Positions 35,157 through 44,912 of a DNA stretch of 64,000 bases are shown here, one piece after another. Source of the stretch: Rhizobium grahamii CCGE 502. GTDB lineage: Bacteria > Pseudomonadota > Alphaproteobacteria > Rhizobiales > Rhizobiaceae. The stretch covers positions 186,001 through 250,000 of the forward strand of contig NZ_AEYE02000008.1 of the NCBI RefSeq assembly GCF_000298315.2. Direction: 5' to 3'. The first letter of the stretch is position 1, and the number at the start of each line of letters is the position of its first letter. A program made the position numbers and the translations under genes. Under the pieces are notes generated by a model that was not told the origin of the DNA, did not search any database, and worked only from the letters and a program-made list of their open reading frames with translations.

Positions 35157-36244
35157 TAGCCATCCTCCTGATGAAGCAGAATTGTTGCACCCAAAGCCAG
35201 GGCAACGGTGACCGGAATCCACGTCGCCACGAAAGGCGGGACAACCCCACTGCTTCCGAATGCTTTTACAAGCACGGTGACCACATAAAGCACGAAGCCT
35301 GAAAGGATTCCACCCAGAATCACTGACCTCGATTGGTTGAACCGGCTAAATTTTAGGGACACTGTTGCAGCAATGAGAGTCATGGCCACGAGCAACAGTG
35401 GTTGGGACAACAACGAATGAAATTGGGTCTCGAGTGCCTTGCTCGGAATCCCGAAGGATTTCGCGGCGTCAATTCGCCTCGAAAGGTCAAAAAATCCAAC
35501 AGTTTCAGGGGCTGTGAGCCTCTGCTGGACAAAATCTTGTTTCAGATTGGTGCGGACTCGCACCTCATCCTTGCGCACAGCGACTTCGCCTGGGCGACGC
35601 TCCACAACATTCTTTAGAAGCCAGTAACCATCTTCCAATTTTGCCGAAGCGGCGTCCTGTCTCAGGATGATGTGATCGGACGAATCGAAATGCACGAATA
35701 CTGCATCCATCAGCAGCGTGCCGTTCTCGAGAATCGTGTGCGCACCTATGACGGCATCGTCGCCACCGCTGATCTGGCGAATCCACGGAACCTGCGGGGC
35801 GGTGTTCGAAGCCGAGCCTTCTCCGCGCCAGTTGCTTTCGACGATGGCGGCCTGGCGTTGCCCCCACGCAGCCAGCGGATTGAGAACGGTCATAACCAGA
35901 ACGCCGAGCAAAAAGGCGCCGGCAAGGAACGGCGACATGAACTGCCAAACCGAGACGCCAGCGGCGCGCGTCACGACTAGTTCGTATTTTCTATTGAGGG
36001 CAATCAGAACCGTCATGCCGACGAAGAGCGCAATGAAGGGAACAGTCTGCTGCAAAATGAGCGGCAGGCGCACGGCGGTCATCACCAGGCCGCCGGTCAC
36101 GGTATAGCCGGGAAGACCCGAGAGGCGACCCGCCGTCTCGCTGAAATCGACGAGATAGACTATGCCGATCACGCCAAGGAAGAACCACATTGTCGTCAGC
36201 AGGTAGCGGCGGAAGAAGTAGCGACCGAGCGTCCCGAAGATCAT
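35156..36244 (-). CDS. lptG: LPS export ABC transporter permease LptG
   Basis: One of the two membrane subunits of the LptB2FG transporter, which pulls LPS from the inner membrane. The 362-residue YjgP/YjgQ-family protein has paired helices at both ends and a periplasmic jellyroll domain between. It begins M-I-F-G-T-L-G-R-Y-F-F-R-R-Y-L, with the conserved start of the family, and overlaps the end of lptF as ATGA. Confidence 0.95.
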   Translation of the reverse strand: MIFGTLGRYFFRRYLLTTMWFFLGVIGIVYLVDFSETAGRLSGLPGYTVTGGLVMTAVRLPLILQQTVPFIALFVGMTVLIALNRKYELVVTRAAGVSVWQFMSPFLAGAFLLGVLVMTVLNPLAAWGQRQAAIVESNWRGEGSASNTAPQVPWIRQISGGDDAVIGAHTILENGTLLMDAVFVHFDSSDHIILRQDAASAKLEDGYWLLKNVVERRPGEVAVRKDEVRVRTNLKQDFVQQRLTAPETVGFFDLSRRIDAAKSFGIPSKALETQFHSLLSQPLLLVAMTLIAATVSLKFSRFNQSRSVILGGILSGFVLYVVTVLVKAFGSSGVVPPFVATWIPVTVALALGATILLHQEDG

Positions 36245-37410
36245 GCGCTGCCTCCCGCTGACGGATCGGCTGAGCGCTTGAACAGTTTCTGCCAGAGCGC
36301 AGCGATCCGGTCGCTGACCATCGATACAATCGATAGACGTTTGTGAAGCGACAGAGACGCGATCGCGAGCACGCTGGCAATCACGGGAATCGAATAGAGC
36401 ACACCGATATACTCGGGATCCGTGTCGATCTGATTGGCGGCATAAAACGAGGCCCAGCGAATTGCGAATGCGAACACGAGTGCAGACACCATCGGATGCA
36501 GCCGGGCTTCACGGTGGGAACGCGCATCGCCGGCAATCGCGAGCGAAATCAGTGCAAAGACCATCGGCAGAACCCAATCCGTCAGGCGCCGATGCAATTC
36601 GGCTCGGTAACCGCCTGGTTTGGCGATGTAGTCCTTATCGTTCGGATCTGGACTGAACAGGAACGGCAGCTCGCGATCGGAGGCGCGCAGCGTCGCCTGG
36701 CCGCGGTTCTGTGTGAGGTCGGAAAGGTCGAAGGAGTAGGAATCGAAACGAATGACGGAGACTTCACCAGTCTGCGTTTTGCGGTGAACCTCGCCGTCAT
36801 GCATGATGAGCGACGTACCCTTCTCGTCAACGGCGCCCTCGCGTGCATAGTAGATGAGCTCGAAAGCAGGATCGCGCTCATCGACGACGAACAGCCCCTT
36901 GAGCACACGTCCGGCCAATCGCTCCGATATCTGGACGTAAAGACCCGTATCGATGCGGCGGAAGTTCTTTTCTTCGATCACCGTGGAAAGCAGATCTGCG
37001 TAGGCGGCGGCCACCATCTGGCGAACGCCGGTCTTGGCCTTCGGCTCGACAACGTTGTCTACGAAAAAAGAAAAGGCGCTGATGATCGCTGCAAGAATCA
37101 GAATCGGTCGCAGGATGATCCCGCGCTTGGCGCCTGCCGCATCGATAACGGTCAGTTCCGAATCATTGTTCATGGTCGTCAGTGTCTGCGTGACGCCGAT
37201 GACAATTGCGAAGGGTAGCACGATCGGAATGATCGAAGGGAGGATCAGTGTCGCCAGCTTGGCGAACGATCCCATCGACTGGCCGCTATCAGTCACCAGA
37301 TTGACGCGCTGCAGGACCTGAGTCGTCCAAATGATCGCGAGCACCGGCAACAGGGCAACGAGAAACATCTGGCCAACGCGCCGGAGTATATATGTTTCAA
37401 GCAGTTTCAT
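36241..37410 (-). CDS. lptF: LPS export ABC transporter permease LptF
   Basis: The second LptB2FG membrane subunit, 389 residues, with the family opening M-K-L-L-E-T-Y-I-L-R-R-V, terminal helix groups and a central jellyroll domain. The C-terminal tail after the last helix is longer than in LptG. The ATPase gene lptB is not in this window. The 108-base gap upstream probably holds the promoter of the lptF-lptG-lptD run, though a transcript could also enter from the PAP2 gene. Confidence 0.95.
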   Translation of the reverse strand: MKLLETYILRRVGQMFLVALLPVLAIIWTTQVLQRVNLVTDSGQSMGSFAKLATLILPSIIPIVLPFAIVIGVTQTLTTMNNDSELTVIDAAGAKRGIILRPILILAAIISAFSFFVDNVVEPKAKTGVRQMVAAAYADLLSTVIEEKNFRRIDTGLYVQISERLAGRVLKGLFVVDERDPAFELIYYAREGAVDEKGTSLIMHDGEVHRKTQTGEVSVIRFDSYSFDLSDLTQNRGQATLRASDRELPFLFSPDPNDKDYIAKPGGYRAELHRRLTDWVLPMVFALISLAIAGDARSHREARLHPMVSALVFAFAIRWASFYAANQIDTDPEYIGVLYSIPVIASVLAIASLSLHKRLSIVSMVSDRIAALWQKLFKRSADPSAGGSA

Positions 37411-37518
37411 TCATGCCCTTGAACGCCATTTGCGAACCGATGCCGCTGCGCAGCGAAATCCATCTACGCTCTTTGGTTCGCTTTTGCGACAAGGCAGCGT
37501 CGAAAATTCATTCAAATT

Positions 37519-38292
37519 TCAGATTTTTTTTCCCTGTGGCGAATCGGTGAGCGCAAGAAAGCCCGCAAAGATAACGGCGGACGACAGCCATCCGAGGACT
37601 ACGTCCGAGAGATAATGCGCGCCGAAAGCAACGCGCATCGCAGGCGCCAGGAAAGAGATGGCGGCGAGCGGCAAGGCAAGCGCTGTACGCGCCGGCTGCG
37701 GGAGCAGGAAAATGAGACAGAAGACCCAGCCTGCGCCAGCGGCTTCGCCTGAGATGAACGAGCAGTTCGCCATGCACTTTCCAGCCATCGAGCCCGCCTG
37801 TACGAAGTCGAGGTGGCCGCCGAAATCCAATGTCTGGTAGGGCCGTGGCCGTCCCCAGTATGCCTTGAGGACGAAGTTCACCAAAATCACTGGACCGATG
37901 ATCAGCGAGGCGAGCGCCACCTTGAAGGCACGGGCGCGTACGGCGTTGAAGGTGGCTTCATAGTGCCAATAACACGCCGCAAGCCTCCATAGCATCATCA
38001 AAGCGATGGCATACGGCAGCCGGAGGAAGAGAGTTCGCAGGAGTGCGAGATAGGTCTCTTGCCGGTAGGGGAAATGGCCACAGAATTTCCCGATGGCTGC
38101 GTTGGCACAGATTTCCTGAACAAAAAAGTGCGTGGAGGCGTAGATATCGATCTCGGGAAAGACGTTGAAGAGGGCAAGGAGGCCCCACCAGAGACAGAGT
38201 AGACCAATAAATCTACGGGCGGGAGCGGTCCCATGCGATGCCGCAATACGCCAAGGTCCCCGTCCGCTGGATAGTCCTAATGCTGTAAGCAA
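37519..38292 (-). CDS. PAP2 family membrane phosphatase with altered motif 2
   Basis: A 257-residue membrane protein with about six helices and a PAP2 phosphatase core. Motif 1 is K143-x6-R150-P151, motif 3 is R220-x5-H226-x3-D230, and motif 2 reads S181-G182-E183 where the family normally has S-G-H. The nucleophilic histidine (motif 3) is kept. The start is a TTG at 38292 with AGGAAA upstream; no better start exists. It lies directly upstream of lptF on the same strand, so a lipid A or other lipid phosphate substrate is a reasonable guess. Related rhizobial enzymes include the LpxE and LpxF lipid A phosphatases. Confidence 0.8.
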   Translation of the reverse strand: MLTALGLSSGRGPWRIAASHGTAPARRFIGLLCLWWGLLALFNVFPEIDIYASTHFFVQEICANAAIGKFCGHFPYRQETYLALLRTLFLRLPYAIALMMLWRLAACYWHYEATFNAVRARAFKVALASLIIGPVILVNFVLKAYWGRPRPYQTLDFGGHLDFVQAGSMAGKCMANCSFISGEAAGAGWVFCLIFLLPQPARTALALPLAAISFLAPAMRVAFGAHYLSDVVLGWLSSAVIFAGFLALTDSPQGKKI

Positions 38293-38466
38293 TCTTGCGT
38301 TTCCTGTAGACTCAATACGACGGGAGGAATATGCGGCGAAGATGACATCCGATTAACGCGTTCACGGCTGGTCGGCAGCCATGTCGTTGGGCTGAGGCTT
38401 GTCTTCGAGGGTGAAACTCGAAATGATCGGATGGAGCGGATTTAGGAAAATCCCACTGGAGAAGAT

Positions 38467-39960
38467 ATGTCAGCCAAGTTCGATGTTTCATTTGTGACGG
38501 CCGCCGAGATCGCCGGGGGCTATGCGGTGCTGCTGCAGGCAAGCGGTTCGGATCGTGCCGCAGGGGCTAAGATCGCAGATCCCGCCGGCGTGATCGCCAG
38601 GGCCGCAAAGATCGCAGCGTTTTCCGCCAAGCCTATGACCGTATTGGATCTTGTTGCTCCGGAAGGTTCAGCAGCGGAGCGGCTCTTCGTGGTTGGCCTC
38701 GGCAAGCCGGAGGAACTGACTGCTCACGATTGGTTGAAGGCGGGTGGCGTCGCCGCCTCGAAGATCAAGAAGGCCGAAAAGGTGGTTATCTTCGTCGACG
38801 CGCCAGGTGTCTGCGTTGGCGCGAAAGAGGCTGCGGACTTTGCACTTGGTATGCTGTTGCGCGCCTATAGTTTCGACACCTACAAGACGAAGAAGAAGGA
38901 CGAGGACAGCAACGGCCGCAATGGGCAGGTCGCGGTGACCATTGTTACGGCAAATGCGGCGGATGCGGCAAAGGCATTCAAGGTTTCGGAAGCCATTGCC
39001 GCAGGCGTCAACCTGGCTCGCGATTTGGTCAACGAGCCGCCGAACGTCCTCGGGCCGGTGGAGTTCGCCGCCAAGGCAAGCGAACTGGAAAAGCTCGGTG
39101 TCGAGGTCGAAATCCTCACCGAGAAGGAAATGCAGAAGCTTGGCATGGGCGCACTGTTGGGCGTGGCGCAGGGCTCGGTGAGGCCTCCGCGCTTGGCCGT
39201 CATGCAATGGAAGGGCGGCAAGTCCAATGAAAGCCCAATCGCCTTCATCGGCAAGGGCGTCGTCTTTGACACCGGTGGTATTTCGATCAAGCCCGCCGCG
39301 GGCATGGAGGAAATGAAGGGCGACATGGGCGGCGCCGCAGCCGTCACCGGCCTCATGCACGTGCTCGCTGCCCGCAAGGCGGCCGTGAACGTGGTGGGTA
39401 TCATCGGTCTGGTCGAGAATATGCCCGACGGAAACGCGCAGCGTCCCGGTGATATCGTTACGTCCATGTCGGGCCAGACGATCGAGGTGATCAATACGGA
39501 TGCGGAGGGCAGGCTCGTGCTCTGTGATGCCCTCTGGTATTGCAACGACCGATTCAAGCCGAAGTTCATGATCAACCTGGCGACATTGACGGGCGCCATT
39601 CTTGTTGCACTCGGCAATGTCCATGCCGGTCTGTTCTCGAACGACGACGAGCTCTCGGACCAACTGACGGCCGTTGGCCTGAAAACCAGCGAAAAGCTCT
39701 GGCGCATGCCGCTAGGCAAGGAATACGACAAGATGATCGACAGCAAGTTTGCCGACATGAAAAACACCGGCGGTCGACACGCGGGTTCGATTACCGCGGC
39801 CCATTTTCTCAAGCGGTTCGTGCAAGACACGCCCTGGGCGCATCTCGACATTGCGGGAACCGCAATGGGTTCGCCGCAGGATGAGATCAATCAGTCCTGG
39901 GGATCTGGCTACGGCGTGCGGCTACTCGACGAGCTGGTGCGCGCCAACTACGAGTCATGA
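38467..39960 (+). CDS. pepA: leucyl aminopeptidase
   Basis: An M17 family two-metal aminopeptidase that removes N-terminal residues, notably Leu; E. coli PepA also binds DNA. The 497-residue protein has the signature N-T-D-A-E-G-R-L near residue 344, the metal lysine and aspartate in [16 protein letters not shown], and M-K-G-D-M-G-G-A-A. The ATG follows GGAGAAGAT. It overlaps holC as ATGA. Confidence 0.97.
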   Translation: MSAKFDVSFVTAAEIAGGYAVLLQASGSDRAAGAKIADPAGVIARAAKIAAFSAKPMTVLDLVAPEGSAAERLFVVGLGKPEELTAHDWLKAGGVAASKIKKAEKVVIFVDAPGVCVGAKEAADFALGMLLRAYSFDTYKTKKKDEDSNGRNGQVAVTIVTANAADAAKAFKVSEAIAAGVNLARDLVNEPPNVLGPVEFAAKASELEKLGVEVEILTEKEMQKLGMGALLGVAQGSVRPPRLAVMQWKGGKSNESPIAFIGKGVVFDTGGISIKPAAGMEEMKGDMGGAAAVTGLMHVLAARKAAVNVVGIIGLVENMPDGNAQRPGDIVTSMSGQTIEVINTDAEGRLVLCDALWYCNDRFKPKFMINLATLTGAILVALGNVHAGLFSNDDELSDQLTAVGLKTSEKLWRMPLGKEYDKMIDSKFADMKNTGGRHAGSITAAHFLKRFVQDTPWAHLDIAGTAMGSPQDEINQSWGSGYGVRLLDELVRANYES

Positions 39961-40406
39961 CGGAAGTCCTGTTCTATCACCTCACGGAATCGAAGCTAGA
40001 AGATGCCCTCCCGCCGCTGCTCGAAAAAAGCGTCGAGCGCGGCTGGCGGGTCTCCGTGCAGGTGAAGGATGCTGCGCGGCGCGATTTCCTCGATCAGCAT
40101 CTCTGGACATTTCGCGAAGATAGTTTCTTGCCGCATGGCACGGACGAAGGGGACATGGCGGCAAATCAGCCAGTTCTCCTCACGATCTCCGAAGGAAACG
40201 CCAATGCTGCGACGGTGCGATTTATCGTCGATGGCGCGGAGCCGCCCGCAGTCGATTCTTACCAGCGGATTGTCTTCATGTTCGATGGTTATGACCAGGA
40301 GCAGCTCGAGGCCGCCCGCGCGCAGTGGAAGAAACTCAAAGGCGAGGGGCACAGCCTGACATACTGGCAGCAGACGCCGGAGCGTCGATGGGAGAAGAAG
40401 GCCTGA
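39957..40406 (+). CDS. holC: DNA polymerase III chi subunit
   Basis: The 149-residue chi subunit of the clamp loader, which links the replisome to single-strand binding protein. It opens E-V-L-F-Y-H-L-T and has the conserved [14 protein letters not shown] near residue 103. Its coupling to pepA through ATGA is common in proteobacteria. It is convergent with the GrpB gene, one base apart. Confidence 0.93.
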   Translation: MTEVLFYHLTESKLEDALPPLLEKSVERGWRVSVQVKDAARRDFLDQHLWTFREDSFLPHGTDEGDMAANQPVLLTISEGNANAATVRFIVDGAEPPAVDSYQRIVFMFDGYDQEQLEAARAQWKKLKGEGHSLTYWQQTPERRWEKKA

Positions 40407-40407
40407 A

Positions 40408-40953
40408 CTAGCGTAGGCCGGAAGCCATCAGGACGTTGTCAATGAAGTCCCGCTTTGCCTTGGTATATTCCGCGCGCCTCTCCGCATGCTCGCTGGCCAA
40501 CCCAACCTTGAGCTGCTCGTAGGCGCGTGCGAGCCGGATATCACTGCGCAAGGCGTCGCGAAAAGCGATCATGCGGTTCCAGTTATCGCCACGATGCTCC
40601 ACGACATGGACCAGATGGGTGCGGCTCTCATCCTTGACGCCACGACCGAAAATGTGGTCGTCGGGGACAATGTCGTTACCGGCATAGTCATAGCCGATTG
40701 CTTCCATGGCGTCGATGCAGCGCAGGCCGTCGTCGAGGTGCTTGACACCGACAGCGATGTCGATGATCGGCTTTGCCTTGATGCCGGGAATGGCTGTGCT
40801 GCCGACATGTTGAATCTCGATTGCCACGTCCCCGAGGGCTTGGCGGATGGCATGCGCTTCGCTGGCATAGGCTCGCTCCCAAAACGCATTGGGCTCGGCG
40901 AGCGAAACCGTCAAATTCTTCAAGCCAAGGCCGTAAGCCGGATCGTCTCGCAT
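40408..40953 (-). CDS. GrpB family protein (nucleotidyltransferase fold)
   Basis: A 181-residue protein of the GrpB/UPF0157 family, with the fold of nucleotidyltransferases. Visible motifs are the H-V-G-S-T-A-I-P-G-I-x-A-K-P-I-I-D-I near residue 49 and the Y-x-x-L-K C-terminal part. Some family members occur fused to dephospho-CoA kinase. The function of stand-alone members is not known. Confidence 0.88.
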   Translation of the reverse strand: MRDDPAYGLGLKNLTVSLAEPNAFWERAYASEAHAIRQALGDVAIEIQHVGSTAIPGIKAKPIIDIAVGVKHLDDGLRCIDAMEAIGYDYAGNDIVPDDHIFGRGVKDESRTHLVHVVEHRGDNWNRMIAFRDALRSDIRLARAYEQLKVGLASEHAERRAEYTKAKRDFIDNVLMASGLR

Positions 40954-41012
40954 GCCGAACCTCCCTGAAGACCGTGAGACTTCACAATATCACGAGGTTC
41001 GGCGTGCTTGAA

Positions 41013-41939
41013 TCAATCGTAGAAAGCCTCGACGAACTTGCGCTTGCCGAGCATGAAGGCATCGGCGACGTGCCGAAGCGGCGCGAGGTCGACATCCGAC
41101 TTGCCGGCTTTGACGATTTCCGCGAATCGGCGGTAGAGCGCCGGATACTCCTCTTCGGGAGCGGAAAACTTCAGTTCGCCGTTGATCGAGAGCTTGGAGC
41201 CGCCCTCTGCCAGTTCCATGTGGCCGGCCGCGGTATCCGAAAGGATATCCCAGCTCTGCTTACCCGTCTGTCGCCAGTCGAATTCGCCGTGAACAGGCAC
41301 GCCATCGGCATTCTTGAAATGCAGATCAGCGGCGATCGGCGCGTCGCGATTTTCCGGGAATTCAAGTGTTGCGCCGGTCAGGAAGATCGCCTTCGGCAGA
41401 ATGTGAGTGACAATCGACAGGGCGTTGATGCCCGGATCGAAAACGCCGAGACCGCCGGCCTGCCAGATCCAGTCCTGGTTCGGATGCCAGTGGCGAACGT
41501 CTTCCTTCCAGATGACGTGGACCTTGTTGATGGTCGTCGAAGCCAGGAAGGACTTCGTGGCCTCGACAGCAGCCGCATAGCGCGAATGCCAGCTGGCAAA
41601 CAACGAAACGCCCTTGCTTGCAGCGAGGCTTTCGAGATCGGCCACTTCGCTCAAGGTGGCGCCCGGAGGCTTCTCGAGGAACACATGCTTGCCCGCCGAA
41701 AGTGCCTTATGTGCCGCTTCGTAGCGATACTGCGGCGGCATACAGAGCGAAACCGCATCGATGTCAGGGACGGCGTCGAGCATCGCATCGATCGTCGTAA
41801 AACTCTCGATGCCCTCGACGGTGCCGTGACGACTTGCCGTGGCTACGAGCTTGAAGTCGGAATTCTTGGCGATCGAAGGAAGGTGCTGGTCGCGGACGAT
41901 CTTGCCGACGCCGACGATGGCGAGGTTGATAGGTGACAT
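41013..41939 (-). CDS. Gfo/Idh/MocA family oxidoreductase, probably D-galactose 1-dehydrogenase
   Basis: A 308-residue NAD(P)-dependent sugar dehydrogenase. The Rossmann motif is G-V-G-K-I-V near residue 10, then E-K-P-P-G-A-T with the conserved Lys near residue 94. The opening L-A-I-V-G-V-G-K-I-V-R-D-Q-H-L-P and D-P-G-I-N-A-L resemble D-galactose 1-dehydrogenases of pseudomonads and rhizobia, which oxidise galactose to galactonolactone. Other galactose genes are not next to it. Family is certain, substrate is likely. Confidence 0.8.
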   Translation of the reverse strand: MSPINLAIVGVGKIVRDQHLPSIAKNSDFKLVATASRHGTVEGIESFTTIDAMLDAVPDIDAVSLCMPPQYRYEAAHKALSAGKHVFLEKPPGATLSEVADLESLAASKGVSLFASWHSRYAAAVEATKSFLASTTINKVHVIWKEDVRHWHPNQDWIWQAGGLGVFDPGINALSIVTHILPKAIFLTGATLEFPENRDAPIAADLHFKNADGVPVHGEFDWRQTGKQSWDILSDTAAGHMELAEGGSKLSINGELKFSAPEEEYPALYRRFAEIVKAGKSDVDLAPLRHVADAFMLGKRKFVEAFYD

Positions 41940-42034
41940 GCTGGTGGCTCGCGTTCGGTGTTTCGCTCAAAAGTATGACTTATTTTGCGCCTGTTTTAGC
42001 AGAAAGAAGCTGGCGGGCAAGCGTCGATGGTCTA

Positions 42035-42853
42035 TCAAAGAGACGCCATCTCGGCGGGGGCAGTCGGCTTCTTGAATTGCAGCGTTACAACCTTATACCC
42101 CTCGACCTCGAGCCTTGAAAGCAGTGTCGGCAGCATGGTCGCCGTGCGATTGTGGATGTCGTGCATGAGAATGATGCCACGGCCCCGCCTGTGCAGCAGG
42201 TCCATCGTCCGCTTGGTCACGGCGGCAGGCGATGTGCTGAAGTAATCCTTGCTGTCCACGTCGACATCCATCACGACCATATCGCGCATCGCAACTGCGG
42301 CACGAAGCTGGTGGCTGTCGGCAAGATATGGAAAGCGGAAGAAGTTGACCTCGACTCCCGACGCCCTGGTGACAGCGGCTTCGCCCCGGCTAATCTCCTT
42401 CATTGCCATGTCGAAGGTCAGCGCCGCCAGGTTCTCGTGTCGGTAGGTGTGGCTGCCGATCGCGTTGCCTTCCATCGCGACCCTGCGAGCAAGCTCCGGA
42501 TGCAATTCCGCCATCTCGCCGACCATCATGAACGCGCCCTTGACGCCGAACTGATCCAGCGTCGCAAGGACGCGGTCCGTCCGGCCGGGGATCGGACCGT
42601 CGTCGAAGCTGAGGATGACTTCCTTGTCCTCAAGGCGCAGATCATGGATGGAGGCGACCGTCAGCGTTCGACCGGCAAGGTGATGCTGGAGACTATCGCG
42701 AGACATTTGGAGGGGGCTACCTTCGGTTTCCGAGTCCGGCGCGACAATTGAGGAGGTTTTGATCGTGGTATCGGGCGCAGGCCGCCTGGCAGATTGGCAG
42801 CCGGCGAGGGCCACGCTCAAGATGAGGCCGGAAAGGAAGGCGACGCGCTGCAT
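42035..42853 (-). CDS. Polysaccharide deacetylase family lipoprotein
   Basis: A 272-residue NodB-fold deacetylase, exported as a lipoprotein with lipobox L-A-G-C19. All five family motifs are visible: S-F-D-D-G-P, the metal pair in G-S-H-T-Y-R-H, R-F-P-Y, D-V-D-V-D-S, and I-L-M-H-D. It should remove N- or O-acetyl groups from peptidoglycan or a surface polysaccharide. The ATG at 42853 gives a clean signal peptide. A TTAACCAT site lies about 50 bases upstream, possibly bound by the cell-cycle regulator CtrA. Confidence 0.9.
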   Translation of the reverse strand: MQRVAFLSGLILSVALAGCQSARRPAPDTTIKTSSIVAPDSETEGSPLQMSRDSLQHHLAGRTLTVASIHDLRLEDKEVILSFDDGPIPGRTDRVLATLDQFGVKGAFMMVGEMAELHPELARRVAMEGNAIGSHTYRHENLAALTFDMAMKEISRGEAAVTRASGVEVNFFRFPYLADSHQLRAAVAMRDMVVMDVDVDSKDYFSTSPAAVTKRTMDLLHRRGRGIILMHDIHNRTATMLPTLLSRLEVEGYKVVTLQFKKPTAPAEMASL

Positions 42854-42903
42854 GAAAAGGCTCAACAAATCAGTAATGAATGTTGAGACAACCTTTATGA
42901 TTA

Positions 42904-42911
42904 TGGTTAAC
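42904..42911 (-). promoter_or_regulatory. Candidate CtrA half-site upstream of the deacetylase gene
   Basis: TTAACCAT on the minus strand, an exact match to the half-site form of the alphaproteobacterial CtrA motif, 50 bases before the start codon. An 8-base match can occur by chance. Confidence 0.35.
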
Positions 42912-42981
42912 GATCGGTTTCGATCGCTTTGCAATGCACTGAATAGTGCGGGGTCCAACGAGCCTTAACAAAGAGCTGTGG

Positions 42982-44865
42982 CTATCCCGCCATAGCGTCT
43001 TCGTATTCTGAAGAGAGCTCGAGCCACTGCTCCTCGGCGGCGGCAAGCTTTGCGGCAGCCTCACCGCGCTGCTTGGCCTTCTCCGCCGCCTTCGCAGGCG
43101 CTTTTTCATAGAGCAGCGGATCCGCAAGTTCCGCATCAAGCGCCTGAATCTGTTTCTCCAACTTGCCGGTCAAGGATTCGATTTCGTTGATCTTTTTCTT
43201 GAGCGGGGCAAGGGAAGCGCGCTTTTCGGCGTTCAGCTTACGCTGGTCCGCCCTCGAGGCGGACTCTTCCGCAAGCTGGGGTTTCTCGTCCTTCTTCTTG
43301 CCAGATGCGACAACGAGGTCGCGGTATTCATCCATATCGCCTTCGAAGGTCGTCACGGTGCCCTTGTTGACGAGCCACAACCGATCGACGGTCGCCTCGA
43401 TAAGATGACGGTCGTGCGAAATCAAGATGACCGCGCCCTCGTAATCGTTCAGCGCCTCGATGAGCGCTCGGCGGCTGTCGATGTCGAGGTGGTTGGTCGG
43501 TTCGTCGAGGATCAGGAGATTGGGCGCGTGGAAGGCAGCCAGCCCCATCAGCAGGCGCGCCTTCTCGCCGCCGGAGAGATCCTTTGCCGCAGTCGACATC
43601 TTCTCCGTCGCGAGGCCCATCTGGGCGACACGCGCCCGCACCTTTGCTTCCGGCGCGTCGAGCATCAGACGGCGCACATGCTCGACCGGTGACTGGTCGG
43701 GGATCAGATCGTCGAGCTGATGCTGCGCGAAGAAGCCTATCTTCAGGTTTGGGGCCAGCTTGACTTCACCCGTCTCTGCGGACAGGCGACCGGAAATGAA
43801 TTTGGCGAACGTGGATTTGCCGTTGCCGTTAGAACCGAGCAACGCGATGCGATCGTCGTTGTCGATCCGCAGGTTGAGGCCCTTCAAGATCGGCTTCCCG
43901 GGCTCGTAGCCGACTGCGCCGCCGCTGATGGCGACGATGGGGGAGGCAGGTTGTTTTTCCGGCTCGGGGAAGGTGATCGGCTGAACGTGGTCCTCGATGA
44001 CGGCAGCTACCGTTCCCATGCGCTCCAGCGCCTTGACGCGGCTCTGTGCCTGGCGTGCCTTGGAGGCCTTTGCCTTGAAGCGGTCGATGAAGCTCTGCAG
44101 GTGTTTGCGCGCGGCCTCGTTCTTCACCCGCGCCTTCGTCTGCAACTCGTCGGCTTCGGCCTTCTGCCTTTCGAACTGATCGTAGCCGCCGCGATAGAAA
44201 GTCAGCTTCTTCTGGTCGAGATGAACGATCGCGTTGACCGCGTTGTTCAGGAGATCGCGGTCGTGGCTGATGATGATGACCGTGTGCGGATAGCGACGTA
44301 CATAATCCTCGAGCCACAAGGTGCCTTCGAGGTCGAGATAGTTGGTCGGCTCGTCGAGAAGCAGCAGGTCTGGCTCGGAGAACAGAACCGCAGCGAGAGC
44401 GACACGCATCCGCCAGCCGCCCGAAAAGGAGGAGGCCGACCGCGACTGCGCTTCCTGATCGAAGCCGAGGCCCGCCAGAATACTGGCGGCACGGGCTTCC
44501 GCGGAATGCGCATCGATATCCACCAGCCGCATCTGGATTTCCGCGATGCGATGGGGATCGGTGGCGCTTTCCGCCTCCGCCAGCAGCGCTGAGCGCTCCT
44601 TGTCCGCGGCCAACACGATTTCGATCAGCGCGTCTTCCGTTCCTGGTGCTTCCTGCGCGACCTGTCCGATCCGCGTATTCTTCGGGATCGAGACCGAGCC
44701 GCTCTCCGCGGCCAGATCGCCGGTGATGACTCGAAATAGCGTGGATTTACCCGCGCCGTTCCGACCGACAAGACCTGCCTTCGTGCCCGCTGGCAGCGAA
44801 ACGCTGGCGTGATCGAGAAGCAGTCGGCCGGCAATACGTGCGGAGATATCGGAAATCGTGATCAT
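42982..44865 (-). CDS. ABC-F family ATP-binding protein
   Basis: A 627-residue soluble protein with two ABC ATPase domains and no membrane part. Walker A motifs are G-R-N-G-A-G-K-S-T and G-S-N-G-N-G-K-S-T; signatures are F-S-G-G-W-R-M-R and L-S-G-G-E-K-A-R; both Walker B lines read L-L-L-L-D-E-P-T-N or L-I-L-D-E-P-T-N. A long lysine-rich coiled coil ends it (about 535-627), as in Uup. ABC-F proteins act on ribosomes; this one is closest in architecture to Uup/YheS-type housekeeping members. Confidence 0.93.
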   Translation of the reverse strand: MITISDISARIAGRLLLDHASVSLPAGTKAGLVGRNGAGKSTLFRVITGDLAAESGSVSIPKNTRIGQVAQEAPGTEDALIEIVLAADKERSALLAEAESATDPHRIAEIQMRLVDIDAHSAEARAASILAGLGFDQEAQSRSASSFSGGWRMRVALAAVLFSEPDLLLLDEPTNYLDLEGTLWLEDYVRRYPHTVIIISHDRDLLNNAVNAIVHLDQKKLTFYRGGYDQFERQKAEADELQTKARVKNEAARKHLQSFIDRFKAKASKARQAQSRVKALERMGTVAAVIEDHVQPITFPEPEKQPASPIVAISGGAVGYEPGKPILKGLNLRIDNDDRIALLGSNGNGKSTFAKFISGRLSAETGEVKLAPNLKIGFFAQHQLDDLIPDQSPVEHVRRLMLDAPEAKVRARVAQMGLATEKMSTAAKDLSGGEKARLLMGLAAFHAPNLLILDEPTNHLDIDSRRALIEALNDYEGAVILISHDRHLIEATVDRLWLVNKGTVTTFEGDMDEYRDLVVASGKKKDEKPQLAEESASRADQRKLNAEKRASLAPLKKKINEIESLTGKLEKQIQALDAELADPLLYEKAPAKAAEKAKQRGEAAAKLAAAEEQWLELSSEYEDAMAG

Positions 44866-44912
44866 GGCCGGCGTTTTGGCCGAAAGCCGTGATCAGCGCA
44901 AGAGCCCGCGGC

